A stretch of DNA of 64,000 nt from a virus. The notes beneath the pieces were generated by a model. That model saw nothing but the letters and a program-made list of their open reading frames with translations, did not search any database and was not told the origin of the DNA. Where the stretch lies: IMG/VR virus record IMGVR_UViG_3300050343_000230, positions 1 to 64,000 of that record; one strand, written 5' to 3'. A program made the translations under genes and the position numbers. Every line of letters begins with the position of its first letter. Position 1 is the stretch's first letter. This document shows positions 57,752 to 64,000 of this stretch, one piece after another.

Positions 57752-58482
57752 CCACCAGAAATCGCATTCCTAACTACTTTATCTCGTTGCGAGAAAAATA
57801 GGGAATGTGATAACCAAGTATTGTTAGATGTTGCAACTGCGTCCGTACCCAGTTCAATCGCATGAATGCTACCCCACTTGTCTTCTTCACCTGGGGGATG
57901 TGGAGGACAGAAGGTTTGTACATTGCCATATTTTTGAGCACAGTAACTGAAGTGAATGTCTTCTCCGTTATCCCACGTGTAAGGCTTCTCCCTCCAAAGA
58001 TGAGATAAGCATTCACGATTAAAGAACCAAGCGTGTCCAACAAGATCAACACGTTCTGTTTCTTGATTTTGCCCAGGCCAACCAGAGCGTGTGTGGTTTT
58101 CATATCTAAAACTATTTAATGTGACACCAGCTGAACCAAGAATAGGAGTTTGATAACCTTCTTCTTCTAGCTTGCAGTAAGTACCGAGACAGTTCTCAAA
58201 CCATTCTGGCCCAGGAATCGTGTCATCATCAAACATTGCAATGTATTTAGTGTCAGCTAAGAGCGCCCCTGCGAATCGTCCGAAGAATTTGAAATTATAA
58301 CTACAGTCAATAACCCTGTCGATATCAAGATACTCAAGGCAAAGGTCACTGTTATCAGCATGCTCATTAACCCATACCCAAATTTCTTTCGGTGGGAATG
58401 TCTGGTTGCGCAGAGCCTCAATTTGTCTCGCTAGATTCTGAGGTCTGCGATACAGGTTAAGGATAACCGTTACGTCAAACAT
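57721..58482 (-). CDS. Family 2-like glycosyltransferase (253 aa)
   Basis: ATG at 58482 gives MFDVTVILNLYRRPQNLARQ, the first strand and nucleotide-binding part of a GT-A fold. The metal-binding DxD is in KYIAMFDDDTIPGPEWFENC; VGHAWFFNRECLSHLW and WDNGEDIHFSYCAQKYG complete the acceptor side with the usual E-D. Frame upstream of this ATG is less convincing. Works probably with its three sugar- and methyl-transferring neighbours. Confidence 0.88.
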   Translation of the reverse strand: MFDVTVILNLYRRPQNLARQIEALRNQTFPPKEIWVWVNEHADNSDLCLEYLDIDRVIDCSYNFKFFGRFAGALLADTKYIAMFDDDTIPGPEWFENCLGTYCKLEEEGYQTPILGSAGVTLNSFRYENHTRSGWPGQNQETERVDLVGHAWFFNRECLSHLWREKPYTWDNGEDIHFSYCAQKYGNVQTFCPPHPPGEEDKWGSIHAIELGTDAVATSNNTWLSHSLFFSQRDKVVRNAISGGWKTVKSVTL

Positions 58483-58588
58483 GGCCCACTTGTTTATTTC
58501 TGCACTATAGTTCAATTGGCTTCATGTCGGAAGCCATTCAATTTAGTAAACAAACGTCTCCAAGGTTACGGTTTAAAAGGAAGAACCT

Positions 58589-58612
58589 AGGGCTTGATCA
58601 GCCCTTTTTTTT
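58589..58612 (+). terminator. Rho-independent terminator, rightward
   Basis: Stem AGGGCT (58589-58594), loop TGATC, AGCCCT (58600-58605), then eight T (58605-58612). It points right although the nearest rightward gene upstream ends 2.1 kb away. It may stop read-through antisense transcription, and it insulates the next gene, which starts 30 bases later. Confidence 0.8.
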
Positions 58613-58641
58613 GTTATTATTTACAAAACATATAAATTTTT

Positions 58642-58893
58642 TTGGCAACTAGAGAAGCAAATCTTAGACATAGGTATGGCATTGGGGTCAAAGACTATGA
58701 TGCGATGTACAAAAAACAGAAAGGAAAGTGTGCAATTTGTGGCATCAAGAGGGATAAAAATCTAGATGTAGACCATTGTCATCACACAGGAAAGATTCGC
58801 GGCTTGCTTTGCAATTGCTGCAACCAAGCCTTAGGTTTATTAAACGATGATGAAAAAATTATTAAGAAAGCAGCTGAATATGTTACTTCTTAA
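58642..58893 (+). CDS. Endonuclease VII-like HNH protein (83 aa)
   Basis: TTG start. Pattern YGIGVKDYDAMYKKQKGKCA, CAICG, NLDVDHCHHTGKIRGLLC and CNQALGLLNDD is that of recombination endonuclease VII: a C-x-x-C zinc pair, catalytic D-H, then C-x-x-C. T4 endonuclease VII resolves branched DNA before packaging. At 83 residues it has the nuclease core but not the dimerisation and C-terminal domains. Overlaps the convergent Dps-like gene by four bases. Confidence 0.88.
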   Translation: MATREANLRHRYGIGVKDYDAMYKKQKGKCAICGIKRDKNLDVDHCHHTGKIRGLLCNCCNQALGLLNDDEKIIKKAAEYVTS

Positions 58894-59432
58894 TTGTTTC
58901 TTAGGGTTGCTTTGATTTGCCAAGCAGCGGTAAAGCAATCTTCAACAAGTTCTCCACAATAATTTTCAATATCAAAAGCATCCATCTTAGCTGCTATCTT
59001 GGCTACGTTTTTAGCACACATACCAAAAGCTTCTAAGTTCTCGTAGTAAGTTATAAGCATCGCAGTGCCTTCATATGCTTCGATATGACTGAATTTTTTA
59101 TAAGCTGCCATCAAGCCTTTACAACACATAGGCATCAAATAATCAAGAGAGCGGGTAAGTTCTCCGAGTCTATCCAATTGTTTTTGGTGTTTTTTATATT
59201 GTCCCTTAGTGAATTCATGTACACCAAAGAAATTACCACCTTCAAAATTCAAATGTACGAGGTGCGCTTGAAGCATCAAGTGGGCAGCATGGCTACTAAG
59301 TGTTATGAGTTCATTAGCCAAACGGCTTACGGGTTCTTTTTTACTCTTGGGCTGGGGCTCATTGGATACTGGCTTTTCTGGCTGCCGCTCTGTAGTTTGT
59401 TCCGGCTGTACCGGAGGAATGCCACTATACAT
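58890..59432 (-). CDS. Dps/ferritin-like protein (180 aa)
   Basis: A 35-residue disordered start (Pro/Gln/Lys) precedes a four-helix body: LMLQAHLVHLNFEGGNFFGV, then HEFTKGQYKKHQKQLDRLGE, and later ENYCGELVEDCFTAAWQIKA. The H ... H ... D-x-x-x-E spacing of the first two helices follows Dps proteins (K..HWNV.G..F..LH......D..AE). Dps binds DNA and oxidises iron, guarding DNA from peroxide. Several Cys are extra. If functional it could guard phage DNA under photosynthetic oxidative stress. Confidence 0.65.
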   Translation of the reverse strand: MYSGIPPVQPEQTTERQPEKPVSNEPQPKSKKEPVSRLANELITLSSHAAHLMLQAHLVHLNFEGGNFFGVHEFTKGQYKKHQKQLDRLGELTRSLDYLMPMCCKGLMAAYKKFSHIEAYEGTAMLITYYENLEAFGMCAKNVAKIAAKMDAFDIENYCGELVEDCFTAAWQIKATLRNN

Positions 59433-59514
59433 GAACCTTTGCTCGTGCTAATGATTTACATTCTAATAGAAAGACCGCTGGTAAACTAGATAAAAGCGAT
59501 ACTCAAGGCAGGCA

Positions 59515-60054
59515 ATGGCTAGTTCAAGAAAGAATTTATTAGATCGTTACGCTGAACTTGGTTTTAGACAAGGAGACACAAAAAATGTTGGTCTTGCTGT
59601 TCGTTTAGAAATTGAAGAACGAAAAGAACAGTATAACGAATTAAAAAAAGACATTGAAAAACTTCCTTCCGAAGACAACAGCTCTGTTGTTGATTGCAAT
59701 ACACCTTATTCTCTTGTAGTAGGCGAGCTTGACAGCAACGACTTACTTAAATCAAAAGGTAAAAATGTAGAAGCTACCCAAATTTTAGAGACTATTAGTC
59801 TTAGAGATAAGAAAGGAAACGACCTGGGCAATGTGAGGTTTGAATCAGGTAGCGGAATTGGAGTAGCCTTAAGCAATAGATATAAAGACACTATTTATAT
59901 CCATGGAGGACAACTTCAAAGCAACATCACAAAGAATTCTTCTGACATCAGCGCTAACTACACTGATTTGTTAGGTCAAATCAAAGACCTTCAACGTGAA
60001 GTTGAGGTGCTTAAAAACATTTTAAATGGTTCAAAGGCAACCAAGAAAAAATAA
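59515..60054 (+). CDS. Hypothetical protein with coiled-coil end (179 aa)
   Basis: N-terminal helical part (LEIEERKEQYNELKKDIEKL), a beta-rich centre (GNVRFESGSGIGVALSNRYK, DTIYIHGGQLQSNITKNSSD) and a C-terminal coiled coil (LLGQIKDLQREVEVLKNIL). Looks like a small trimeric structural protein. Not recognised. Confidence 0.65.
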   Translation: MASSRKNLLDRYAELGFRQGDTKNVGLAVRLEIEERKEQYNELKKDIEKLPSEDNSSVVDCNTPYSLVVGELDSNDLLKSKGKNVEATQILETISLRDKKGNDLGNVRFESGSGIGVALSNRYKDTIYIHGGQLQSNITKNSSDISANYTDLLGQIKDLQREVEVLKNILNGSKATKKK

Positions 60055-60064
60055 TGTGTAATGA

Positions 60065-60289
60065 ATGAACTTATCACAAAAAGAAAAAGTATTAATTAGC
60101 TTTCTAGGTATTATCTTTTCAGCCCAGATCATTCTCTATGGGATTGGTCTGGGTTTTTGCATGCGTAATGGTGGATTAAATGCATGTCCTGAAATCGGCA
60201 AAAGAGGAGAGATTATGTTTGCTGGAATGACTGCCACTGTATTAGCATTAATCACAAATATAGGTACTGGCGGCCGTACTCCAAAATGA
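60065..60289 (+). CDS. Small two-span membrane protein (74 aa)
   Basis: Two hydrophobic helices: VLISFLGIIFSAQIILYGIG and, after a loop with a Cys pair (FCMRNGGLNACPEIGKRGE), IMFAGMTATVLALITNIGTG. Size and two spans are compatible with a class II holin. It starts 11 bases after the preceding stop and overlaps the next gene by four. Lysis function is a guess. Confidence 0.6.
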   Translation: MNLSQKEKVLISFLGIIFSAQIILYGIGLGFCMRNGGLNACPEIGKRGEIMFAGMTATVLALITNIGTGGRTPK

Positions 60290-60459
60290 AAAACATGGAT
60301 GACGAAACCCTACACAACTGGCACAAAATAAAAACCCACCTTGAAAAGGTAGGTAAAACAGATAACATGTTTTATACACGTGCAGTAAGTATCACTGCAG
60401 CTAATGGTGACCCATTACCCCAAATCAATTGGCCGAGTTCCAGTGGTGAAATCAACTAA
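60286..60459 (+). CDS. Small conserved cyanophage-type protein (57 aa)
   Basis: Reads MDDETLHNWHKIKTHLEKVG, then KTDNMFYTRAVSITAANGDP. The phrase W.KIK..LE.AGKTD.MFY.RA..I..G..DP is, from memory, a frequent small cyanophage protein of unknown function. ATGA overlap with the membrane gene, and its end overlaps the leftward gene at 60415 by 45 bases. Confidence 0.7.
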   Translation: MKNMDDETLHNWHKIKTHLEKVGKTDNMFYTRAVSITAANGDPLPQINWPSSSGEIN

Positions 60460-60798
60460 GTCATCAAGAGTTTTTATCTCTGCCTTATGCCAGTTTTGTT
60501 GAGCCTTAATTCCTTCAAGGAATGCTTTATAAATGTCTTCACCTGACAGACGTTTCTGTCCGAGGACATCATAAGGCTCTGTGTATTCACTAACAATCTC
60601 TTCAAAAGCATCGACACAGCGTCGGTACTGTAGATAGTGATTGTCAAGATCATCTAATGAACCAGCATGAGTTGTGTCATGAAGGTTTTCTCTTGACGCC
60701 TTGGTTACACCAGGCTCATCAAGTTCAGCAACAACAGGCTTTCCAAACGATTTAGTAGTCATCAATCGTGGAGAGTAGGTACAAATTCTTCTGTGCAT
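60415..60798 (-). CDS. Hypothetical protein (127 aa)
   Basis: Soluble helical protein (QYRRCVDAFEEIVSEYTEPY, GEDIYKAFLEGIKAQQNWH). Overlaps the upstream gene by 37 bases; the real start may be the internal MTTKSFGKPVVAELDEPG, 12 residues in. Not recognised. Confidence 0.6.
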   Translation of the reverse strand: MHRRICTYSPRLMTTKSFGKPVVAELDEPGVTKASRENLHDTTHAGSLDDLDNHYLQYRRCVDAFEEIVSEYTEPYDVLGQKRLSGEDIYKAFLEGIKAQQNWHKAEIKTLDDLVDFTTGTRPIDLG

Positions 60799-61103
60799 CC
60801 ATCTTCTTTAGAACATGGTGAGACATCTTCCCTAGCATCAACACCAGTACCAATCAAGTTCGGATCCATTTTTTCAAGTTGCCTGAATGCTGCTTGATCA
60901 AGAAAGTCTTTGATTGCTCGTTGTTGTTCAAACCACATTTCTTTGCAGTAAGGACCAGCTTCCTTTAAACAAAACTCTTGCCAAAGCCCAGTGAACAAAC
61001 CATTAGTACGTCCTGAACGTTCATACATATGTTGCATGAATATAGTACGTTTGTTTTGTTCATTGATGTCCCAACCAACCATGTCTGGAGTGTCCATTGT
61101 CAT
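60762..61103 (-). CDS. Hypothetical protein (113 aa)
   Basis: Soluble, with several Met/Phe/Gln and four Cys late in the sequence (GPYCKEMWFEQQRAIKDFLD, SPCSKEDGCTEE). No motif recognised. Starts six bases before the next upstream stop region, in a closely packed leftward series. Confidence 0.6.
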   Translation of the reverse strand: MTMDTPDMVGWDINEQNKRTIFMQHMYERSGRTNGLFTGLWQEFCLKEAGPYCKEMWFEQQRAIKDFLDQAAFRQLEKMDPNLIGTGVDAREDVSPCSKEDGCTEEFVPTLHD

Positions 61104-61109
61104 AAGAAT

Positions 61110-61310
61110 TTAGTTGAACTGATCTACTGATACTACCTTGCTAAAGAGACCGTGCACACTATCGCCACGAACATCAAACAATGCAGCGTGAATATCATCT
61201 TCTAAAGAGACAGCAAATTCCTCTGGTGTCTTGCCTTTAAAAGGATCGTATTCAACCTCAAATTCTAAAGTGTACTTAATAGAAAGTAGAGGCTTAGCTT
61301 CGATTTGCAC
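61110..61310 (-). CDS. Hypothetical small protein (66 aa)
   Basis: Alpha/beta look: a strand (LLSIKYTLEFEVEYDPFKGK) then a helix (TPEEFAVSLEDDIHAALFDV) and a final strand. Similar to small ferredoxin-like folds. Function unknown. Confidence 0.6.
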   Translation of the reverse strand: MQIEAKPLLSIKYTLEFEVEYDPFKGKTPEEFAVSLEDDIHAALFDVRGDSVHGLFSKVVSVDQFN

Positions 61311-61337
61311 GGTGTTGTTGTAGATGCTTATACCTTA

Positions 61338-61610
61338 TCATTTATCCATTAATCTTTCCAGATTATTTACGGTGGATCCTTCGTATTGAGCAAGCTTGCT
61401 TTGGATGATGTTGGCATAAGACACAGCAGCTTCTACGATCTGCTCTGCATCAAGGCCTTGAGAAACCTGTGGGTTAGCAAGCAGGCCAGCTACGAGTGTA
61501 GTGACCTGCCATTCCATGCGTCCACCTAAGAACGCTGTTAAGGGCGTACCACCCTTGGTGAAGTTATCGAGGATGTAATAAATATGTTCCTCGTAATTCT
61601 TAGGGTCCAT
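61338..61610 (-). CDS. Hypothetical small protein (90 aa)
   Basis: Helical, with LTAFLGGRMEWQVTTLVAGL followed by QIVEAAVSYANIIQSKLAQY; slightly hydrophobic but not a clear membrane span. Not recognised. Member of the closely packed leftward group. Confidence 0.6.
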   Translation of the reverse strand: MDPKNYEEHIYYILDNFTKGGTPLTAFLGGRMEWQVTTLVAGLLANPQVSQGLDAEQIVEAAVSYANIIQSKLAQYEGSTVNNLERLMDK

Positions 61611-61633
61611 TGGTACAACTCCTTTTCTTTATC

Positions 61634-61921
61634 CTATTGCATGGAATACCAATAGGCATTGGATGCATTGGTGTGATACCGCTTCGCATTAATTAACTTA
61701 ATGCGGCGCTCATATAATGCATTGATCTTGTCCTCGTTATAAGGAACCTCTTCTCCTTTTTCTAGTTCGATCTCTGCCACCAAGACTTCCATTTGCATGT
61801 CGATGTCAGTCACCGCATGCTTATGGCATGTCATCTTTAGGTCAGCATCCTTTTCATTAGCTGGTGCATCAAGAGTTGCGTAGAAGTTTTTCTGTAACGA
61901 AGGATGAAATTTAGTCCACAT
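61634..61921 (-). CDS. Hypothetical protein (95 aa)
   Basis: ATG at 61921 (MWTKFHPSLQKNFYATLDAP) is chosen; the longer frame lies inside the upstream gene and looks unnatural. Contains CHKHAVTDIDMQMEVLVAEI and a helical EDKINALYERRIKLINAKRY. Overlaps the Gp157-like gene by 11 bases. Perhaps a partner of it. Function unknown. Confidence 0.65.
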   Translation of the reverse strand: MWTKFHPSLQKNFYATLDAPANEKDADLKMTCHKHAVTDIDMQMEVLVAEIELEKGEEVPYNEDKINALYERRIKLINAKRYHTNASNAYWYSMQ

Positions 61922-62570
61922 TTTGGTTGAGTTGTTTGTTGAGGATACGTTTGCGACTGATGCGGTACTTTTTGATGAGGCGTACTCCTGAGGGGAGTGG
62001 CTGACCATTTTCATGGGCTGCTCGGATTGCATCGGGATTCGGTACGTGCTTATGCTTGATTTTTTCATCTGACCAAAGGATGTCTTTGCCATTGTTTGAT
62101 CTAACGATAGTGGTCGTGGTGACCTCTTCGACCATAGCGTAGGCTTCTTTGTCTTCGTTGTCCCATTCTTCTACGGGTTTCGATACCTCTAGGGCCAATT
62201 CCGGTAGTGGACTAATGTTGAATTGGTAATTTTTACCTATCAACTTGTTATCTTCTATGCATCCCAGTTGATGCAAGCGTTCTAAGATGCCACGCAATCC
62301 TTTTACTTCTGCTTCATGATGCTTGATTGCAGCATCAAGAAGTTTTTTCTCTTCCTTACCAGTAGCAATTAATTGTTCGTGGTTGGTAAGAGCGTAATGA
62401 ATGCCATCCATCTTTTCAGAACGGATCCGTGCAACTTGCTCAAGCTCAGCCAGAACCAACTGCTTTGATTCAGGAGTGAGCAAAGGCAAGCTGTGCGACA
62501 GGCCAGCATAGTGCTTGTACAAGTCGAAGGTGTTGAGCTTGTTGAGATTAACAGCTGTGATTTGTGTCAT
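61911..62570 (-). CDS. Gp157-like phage protein (219 aa)
   Basis: ATG at 62570, overlapping the previous stop (TGATG). A long coiled coil (EKKLLDAAIKHHEAEVKGLR, GILERLHQLG) is followed by a small beta part (KNYQFNISPLPELALEVSKP) and a conserved-like EAYAMVEEVT. This is the layout of the siphovirus Gp157 family, found near single-strand-annealing or DNA-binding genes. A DNA-replication accessory role is likely. Confidence 0.6.
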   Translation of the reverse strand: MTQITAVNLNKLNTFDLYKHYAGLSHSLPLLTPESKQLVLAELEQVARIRSEKMDGIHYALTNHEQLIATGKEEKKLLDAAIKHHEAEVKGLRGILERLHQLGCIEDNKLIGKNYQFNISPLPELALEVSKPVEEWDNEDKEAYAMVEEVTTTTIVRSNNGKDILWSDEKIKHKHVPNPDAIRAAHENGQPLPSGVRLIKKYRISRKRILNKQLNQNVD

Positions 62571-62680
62571 CAGAATTGTGAAGTAATGTAGTTGATTGCC
62601 ATTGCCATACCGAAGGCAATAGCGCTTTGAAATACCTCGGTCAGGATGTTGGTGACTGCTGAGAAGAAGGCTGAGAACAT
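62570..62680 (-). CDS. Tiny membrane protein (36 aa)
   Basis: Reads MFSAFFSAVTNILTEVFQSA then IAFGMAMAINYITSQF: one hydrophobic, slightly amphipathic helix. It overlaps the next gene by one base (TGATG), strong support that the ribosome uses it, and the 3-prime end of the SWIM gene by 40 bases. Could be a pinholin-like or regulator peptide. Function unknown. Confidence 0.55.
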   Translation of the reverse strand: MFSAFFSAVTNILTEVFQSAIAFGMAMAINYITSQF

Positions 62681-63606
62681 GATTTGAATGCGTTAGAAAC
62701 TGAAAGTAATGCGGTGTGTGGGAAAGGAACAAAGCCTTGTTCAATCATGGCATCGAATAGATCCCATGCATGTGTTTCATCGAAACGTTCTTGTGATTTG
62801 TATACCCGCCAGTATTTCAGCGGAGCATTCTGACCATGTTTAGTGAAGATAATACTGAGACGGCCATGGGTTTGACCAATCTCTGGTGGTGCATAGTACC
62901 AAGCTGTAGCATTGTCTGCCATGTTGCCACGGCAGGATTCGATTAGTTCAGAGCGTTGTGATAGATGTGAACGATACTTGGCGAACCAAGTCATGTGTTT
63001 GCATGTGGGTTGATACCCAGGGATTTCTTCCTGTAGTTGTGGAAGCAATTGAACTTGACGTTGGAAAGAACCACAGTTGCAATAGGGCTTGGGTTCTTCA
63101 GGAGTCTCAGGTGTTTCATCAAGACCTGAACCTAAGATGTCCTTAGGATTAATCTCGGTCTTACCATCTGGTGAAATCAGATAGCCGAGATCGAATGCAC
63201 TCAAGGTGCTTTTGAGTTTTGTCTCGTCATGAATCATCGAGAACTTATTGGCCCAACGACGTTGAGCTACTGCTGAGACGAGTGCGGTACTACCTTGAGA
63301 CTGGTAATGCCAGCCTTTAAACAAGATGTAGCAATTGTTTCTCCAGATACTGGGTCCACGGAAATTTGGTCCGAGGTAAGAGAAGAAGTGCGGCAGTCGG
63401 GAGGTAAAGGTCTTGAAGGCATCGATGATTGGTCGTATGGCATACTCCTGGCTGGTGCCGTCAGTACGACACACAACAAGATCAGAACCCTTACGGAATA
63501 AGCCACTGATGTCGGTATCATCAAATTCAGCAAACGCTCTACGGATGTTTGCACGGGAATAGATAAGTGATTGAGCTTCATTTAGTGGACTTAGTTGTGT
63601 TTCCAT
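62641..63606 (-). CDS. SWIM zinc-finger protein (321 aa)
   Basis: ATG at 63606 (METQLSPLNEAQSLIYSRAN). Near residue 176 PYCNCGSFQRQ and, 26 residues later, PTCKHMTWFA make a C-x-C-x(n)-C-x-H SWIM finger, which binds DNA or proteins. The N-terminal part is mixed alpha/beta, starting with FDDTDISGLFRKGSDLVVCR. Start of the leftward group at the right end, divergent from the gene at 63634. A role in replication or as an accessory DNA-binding protein is plausible. Confidence 0.7.
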   Translation of the reverse strand: METQLSPLNEAQSLIYSRANIRRAFAEFDDTDISGLFRKGSDLVVCRTDGTSQEYAIRPIIDAFKTFTSRLPHFFSYLGPNFRGPSIWRNNCYILFKGWHYQSQGSTALVSAVAQRRWANKFSMIHDETKLKSTLSAFDLGYLISPDGKTEINPKDILGSGLDETPETPEEPKPYCNCGSFQRQVQLLPQLQEEIPGYQPTCKHMTWFAKYRSHLSQRSELIESCRGNMADNATAWYYAPPEIGQTHGRLSIIFTKHGQNAPLKYWRVYKSQERFDETHAWDLFDAMIEQGFVPFPHTALLSVSNAFKSCSQPSSQQSPTS

Positions 63607-63633
63607 TGATAAGATGAAATGAAATGATGTGGT

Positions 63634-63840
63634 GTGATGTTGAACTTTGAACAATCTCCAGAAGAGGAGTTTTGGAAGTTAAGAATGCATCGTGAAATAG
63701 AGAATACAGAATCAAAAGAGGAACTCCGCACGATCGCGAAGCTCCTCGTCAGCATAGCAGCAACTAGGCAGTGTGTGATCAAAGGTCTAGTACGTGATGC
63801 ACTAGACCATATGTCATCACAACATACTGTCAGCTCCTAG
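63634..63840 (+). CDS. Small helical protein, faint NblA likeness (68 aa)
   Basis: SPEEEFWKLRMHREIENTES and KEELRTIAKLLVSIAATRQC give two helices with an F-x-K-L-R entrance and a T-x-S-x-E-E-L turn as in NblA. The rest diverges from NblA, so this is weaker than the gene at 31146. It is divergent from the SWIM gene and converges on a leftward partial gene, overlapping it by 24 bases. Confidence 0.6.
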   Translation: MMLNFEQSPEEEFWKLRMHREIENTESKEELRTIAKLLVSIAATRQCVIKGLVRDALDHMSSQHTVSS

Positions 63841-64000
63841 GTTGTCTCGTTGGTTGAGGACTTTGACTTCAACGGTTTCGTTAGGGTTCCCCCCTCTGGA
63901 CTCCGGAAGAATATTGACACCTTCCGCGATCCCATACGCACCATTGAGCCGACTAGCGTCTTGCTTCGAGTGCTGGTTGATGTAGTCGTTATACATCTCT
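63817..64000 (-). CDS. Hypothetical protein, reaches the window edge
   Basis: Leftward frame open from the edge to the stop at 63817. An ATG at 63996 would give MYNDYINQHSKQDASRLNGA, but the frame also stays open further right, so the gene may be cut by the window. Later VNILPESRGGNPNETVEVKV and a Met/Leu end. Not recognised. Confidence 0.5.
   Translation of the reverse strand, partial: EMYNDYINQHSKQDASRLNGAYGIAEGVNILPESRGGNPNETVEVKVLNQRDNLGADSML

Noticed and set aside
61921-62092. N-terminal extension of the 95-residue protein by 57 residues
   Set aside because: It runs inside the Gp157-like gene and looks like a frame shadow; ATG 61921 overlaps that gene by only 11 bases.

Overview
The window reads as a large part of a cyanophage genome. 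The link to a cyanobacterial host is a high-light-inducible (Hli) gene at 32.1 kb and two small proteins that look like the antenna-degradation protein NblA. Almost every base is coding, genes overlap by 1-4 bases, many are under 80 codons, and the set is viral: large terminase, portal, major capsid, dCTP deaminase, D5-like primase-helicase, endolysins and tail fibres. I saw no tRNA, rRNA, CRISPR array or insertion sequence. I saw no recognisable tail sheath, tube, tape measure or T4/T7-type tail gene, which is odd for a cyanophage. From memory the closest kind of virus to compare would be the isometric freshwater cyanophage S-EIV1; that is a guess, not an identification.

Layout. 1-447 is non-coding, with DnaA-box-like sites, an AT-rich block and short repeats. 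448-726 is a leftward small gene. From 796 to 31.8 kb nearly all genes point right and build the virion: a run of Gly/Ala-rich, glycine-zipper proteins (0.8-9.3 kb), a probable small terminase with no normal start codon, the large terminase (10.7-12.2 kb), lysine-rich small proteins, the portal (14.6-16.9 kb) overprinted for 626 bases by a scaffold-like gene, the major capsid protein (18.0-19.1 kb), connector-like proteins, a transglycosylase, SWIM-like and very large virion proteins, and a T4-type lysozyme. A truncated integrase-like gene and an excisionase-like gene sit at 25.8-26.4 kb.

31.8-35.7 kb is mostly a leftward block: Hli, a DUF3310 protein, dCTP deaminase, a degenerate adenine-methyltransferase-like protein and a helix-turn-helix protein. 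35.8-46.7 kb turns right again with five tandem fibre genes, three of them ending in self-cleaving chaperone domains, then a GH19 endolysin and small membrane proteins. 46.7-63.6 kb is mainly leftward: hypothetical and HNH genes, a striking nested inverted-repeat array at 49.7 kb, a glycosyltransferase, the primase-helicase, an MGME1-like nuclease, an island of glycosyltransferases and methyltransferases, an endonuclease VII-like protein, a Dps-like protein, and a final group including a Gp157-like and a SWIM-finger protein.

How it works together. The primase-helicase and nuclease handle DNA, dCTP deaminase feeds dUMP/dTTP synthesis, Hli and the NblA-like proteins could adjust host photosynthesis, the right-pointing blocks build and release the virion, and the fibres and glycan genes deal with the cell surface. 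A recurring ten-base element close to TAKAATNAAC lies 17-43 bases before at least thirteen starts on both strands and is probably the phage's promoter.
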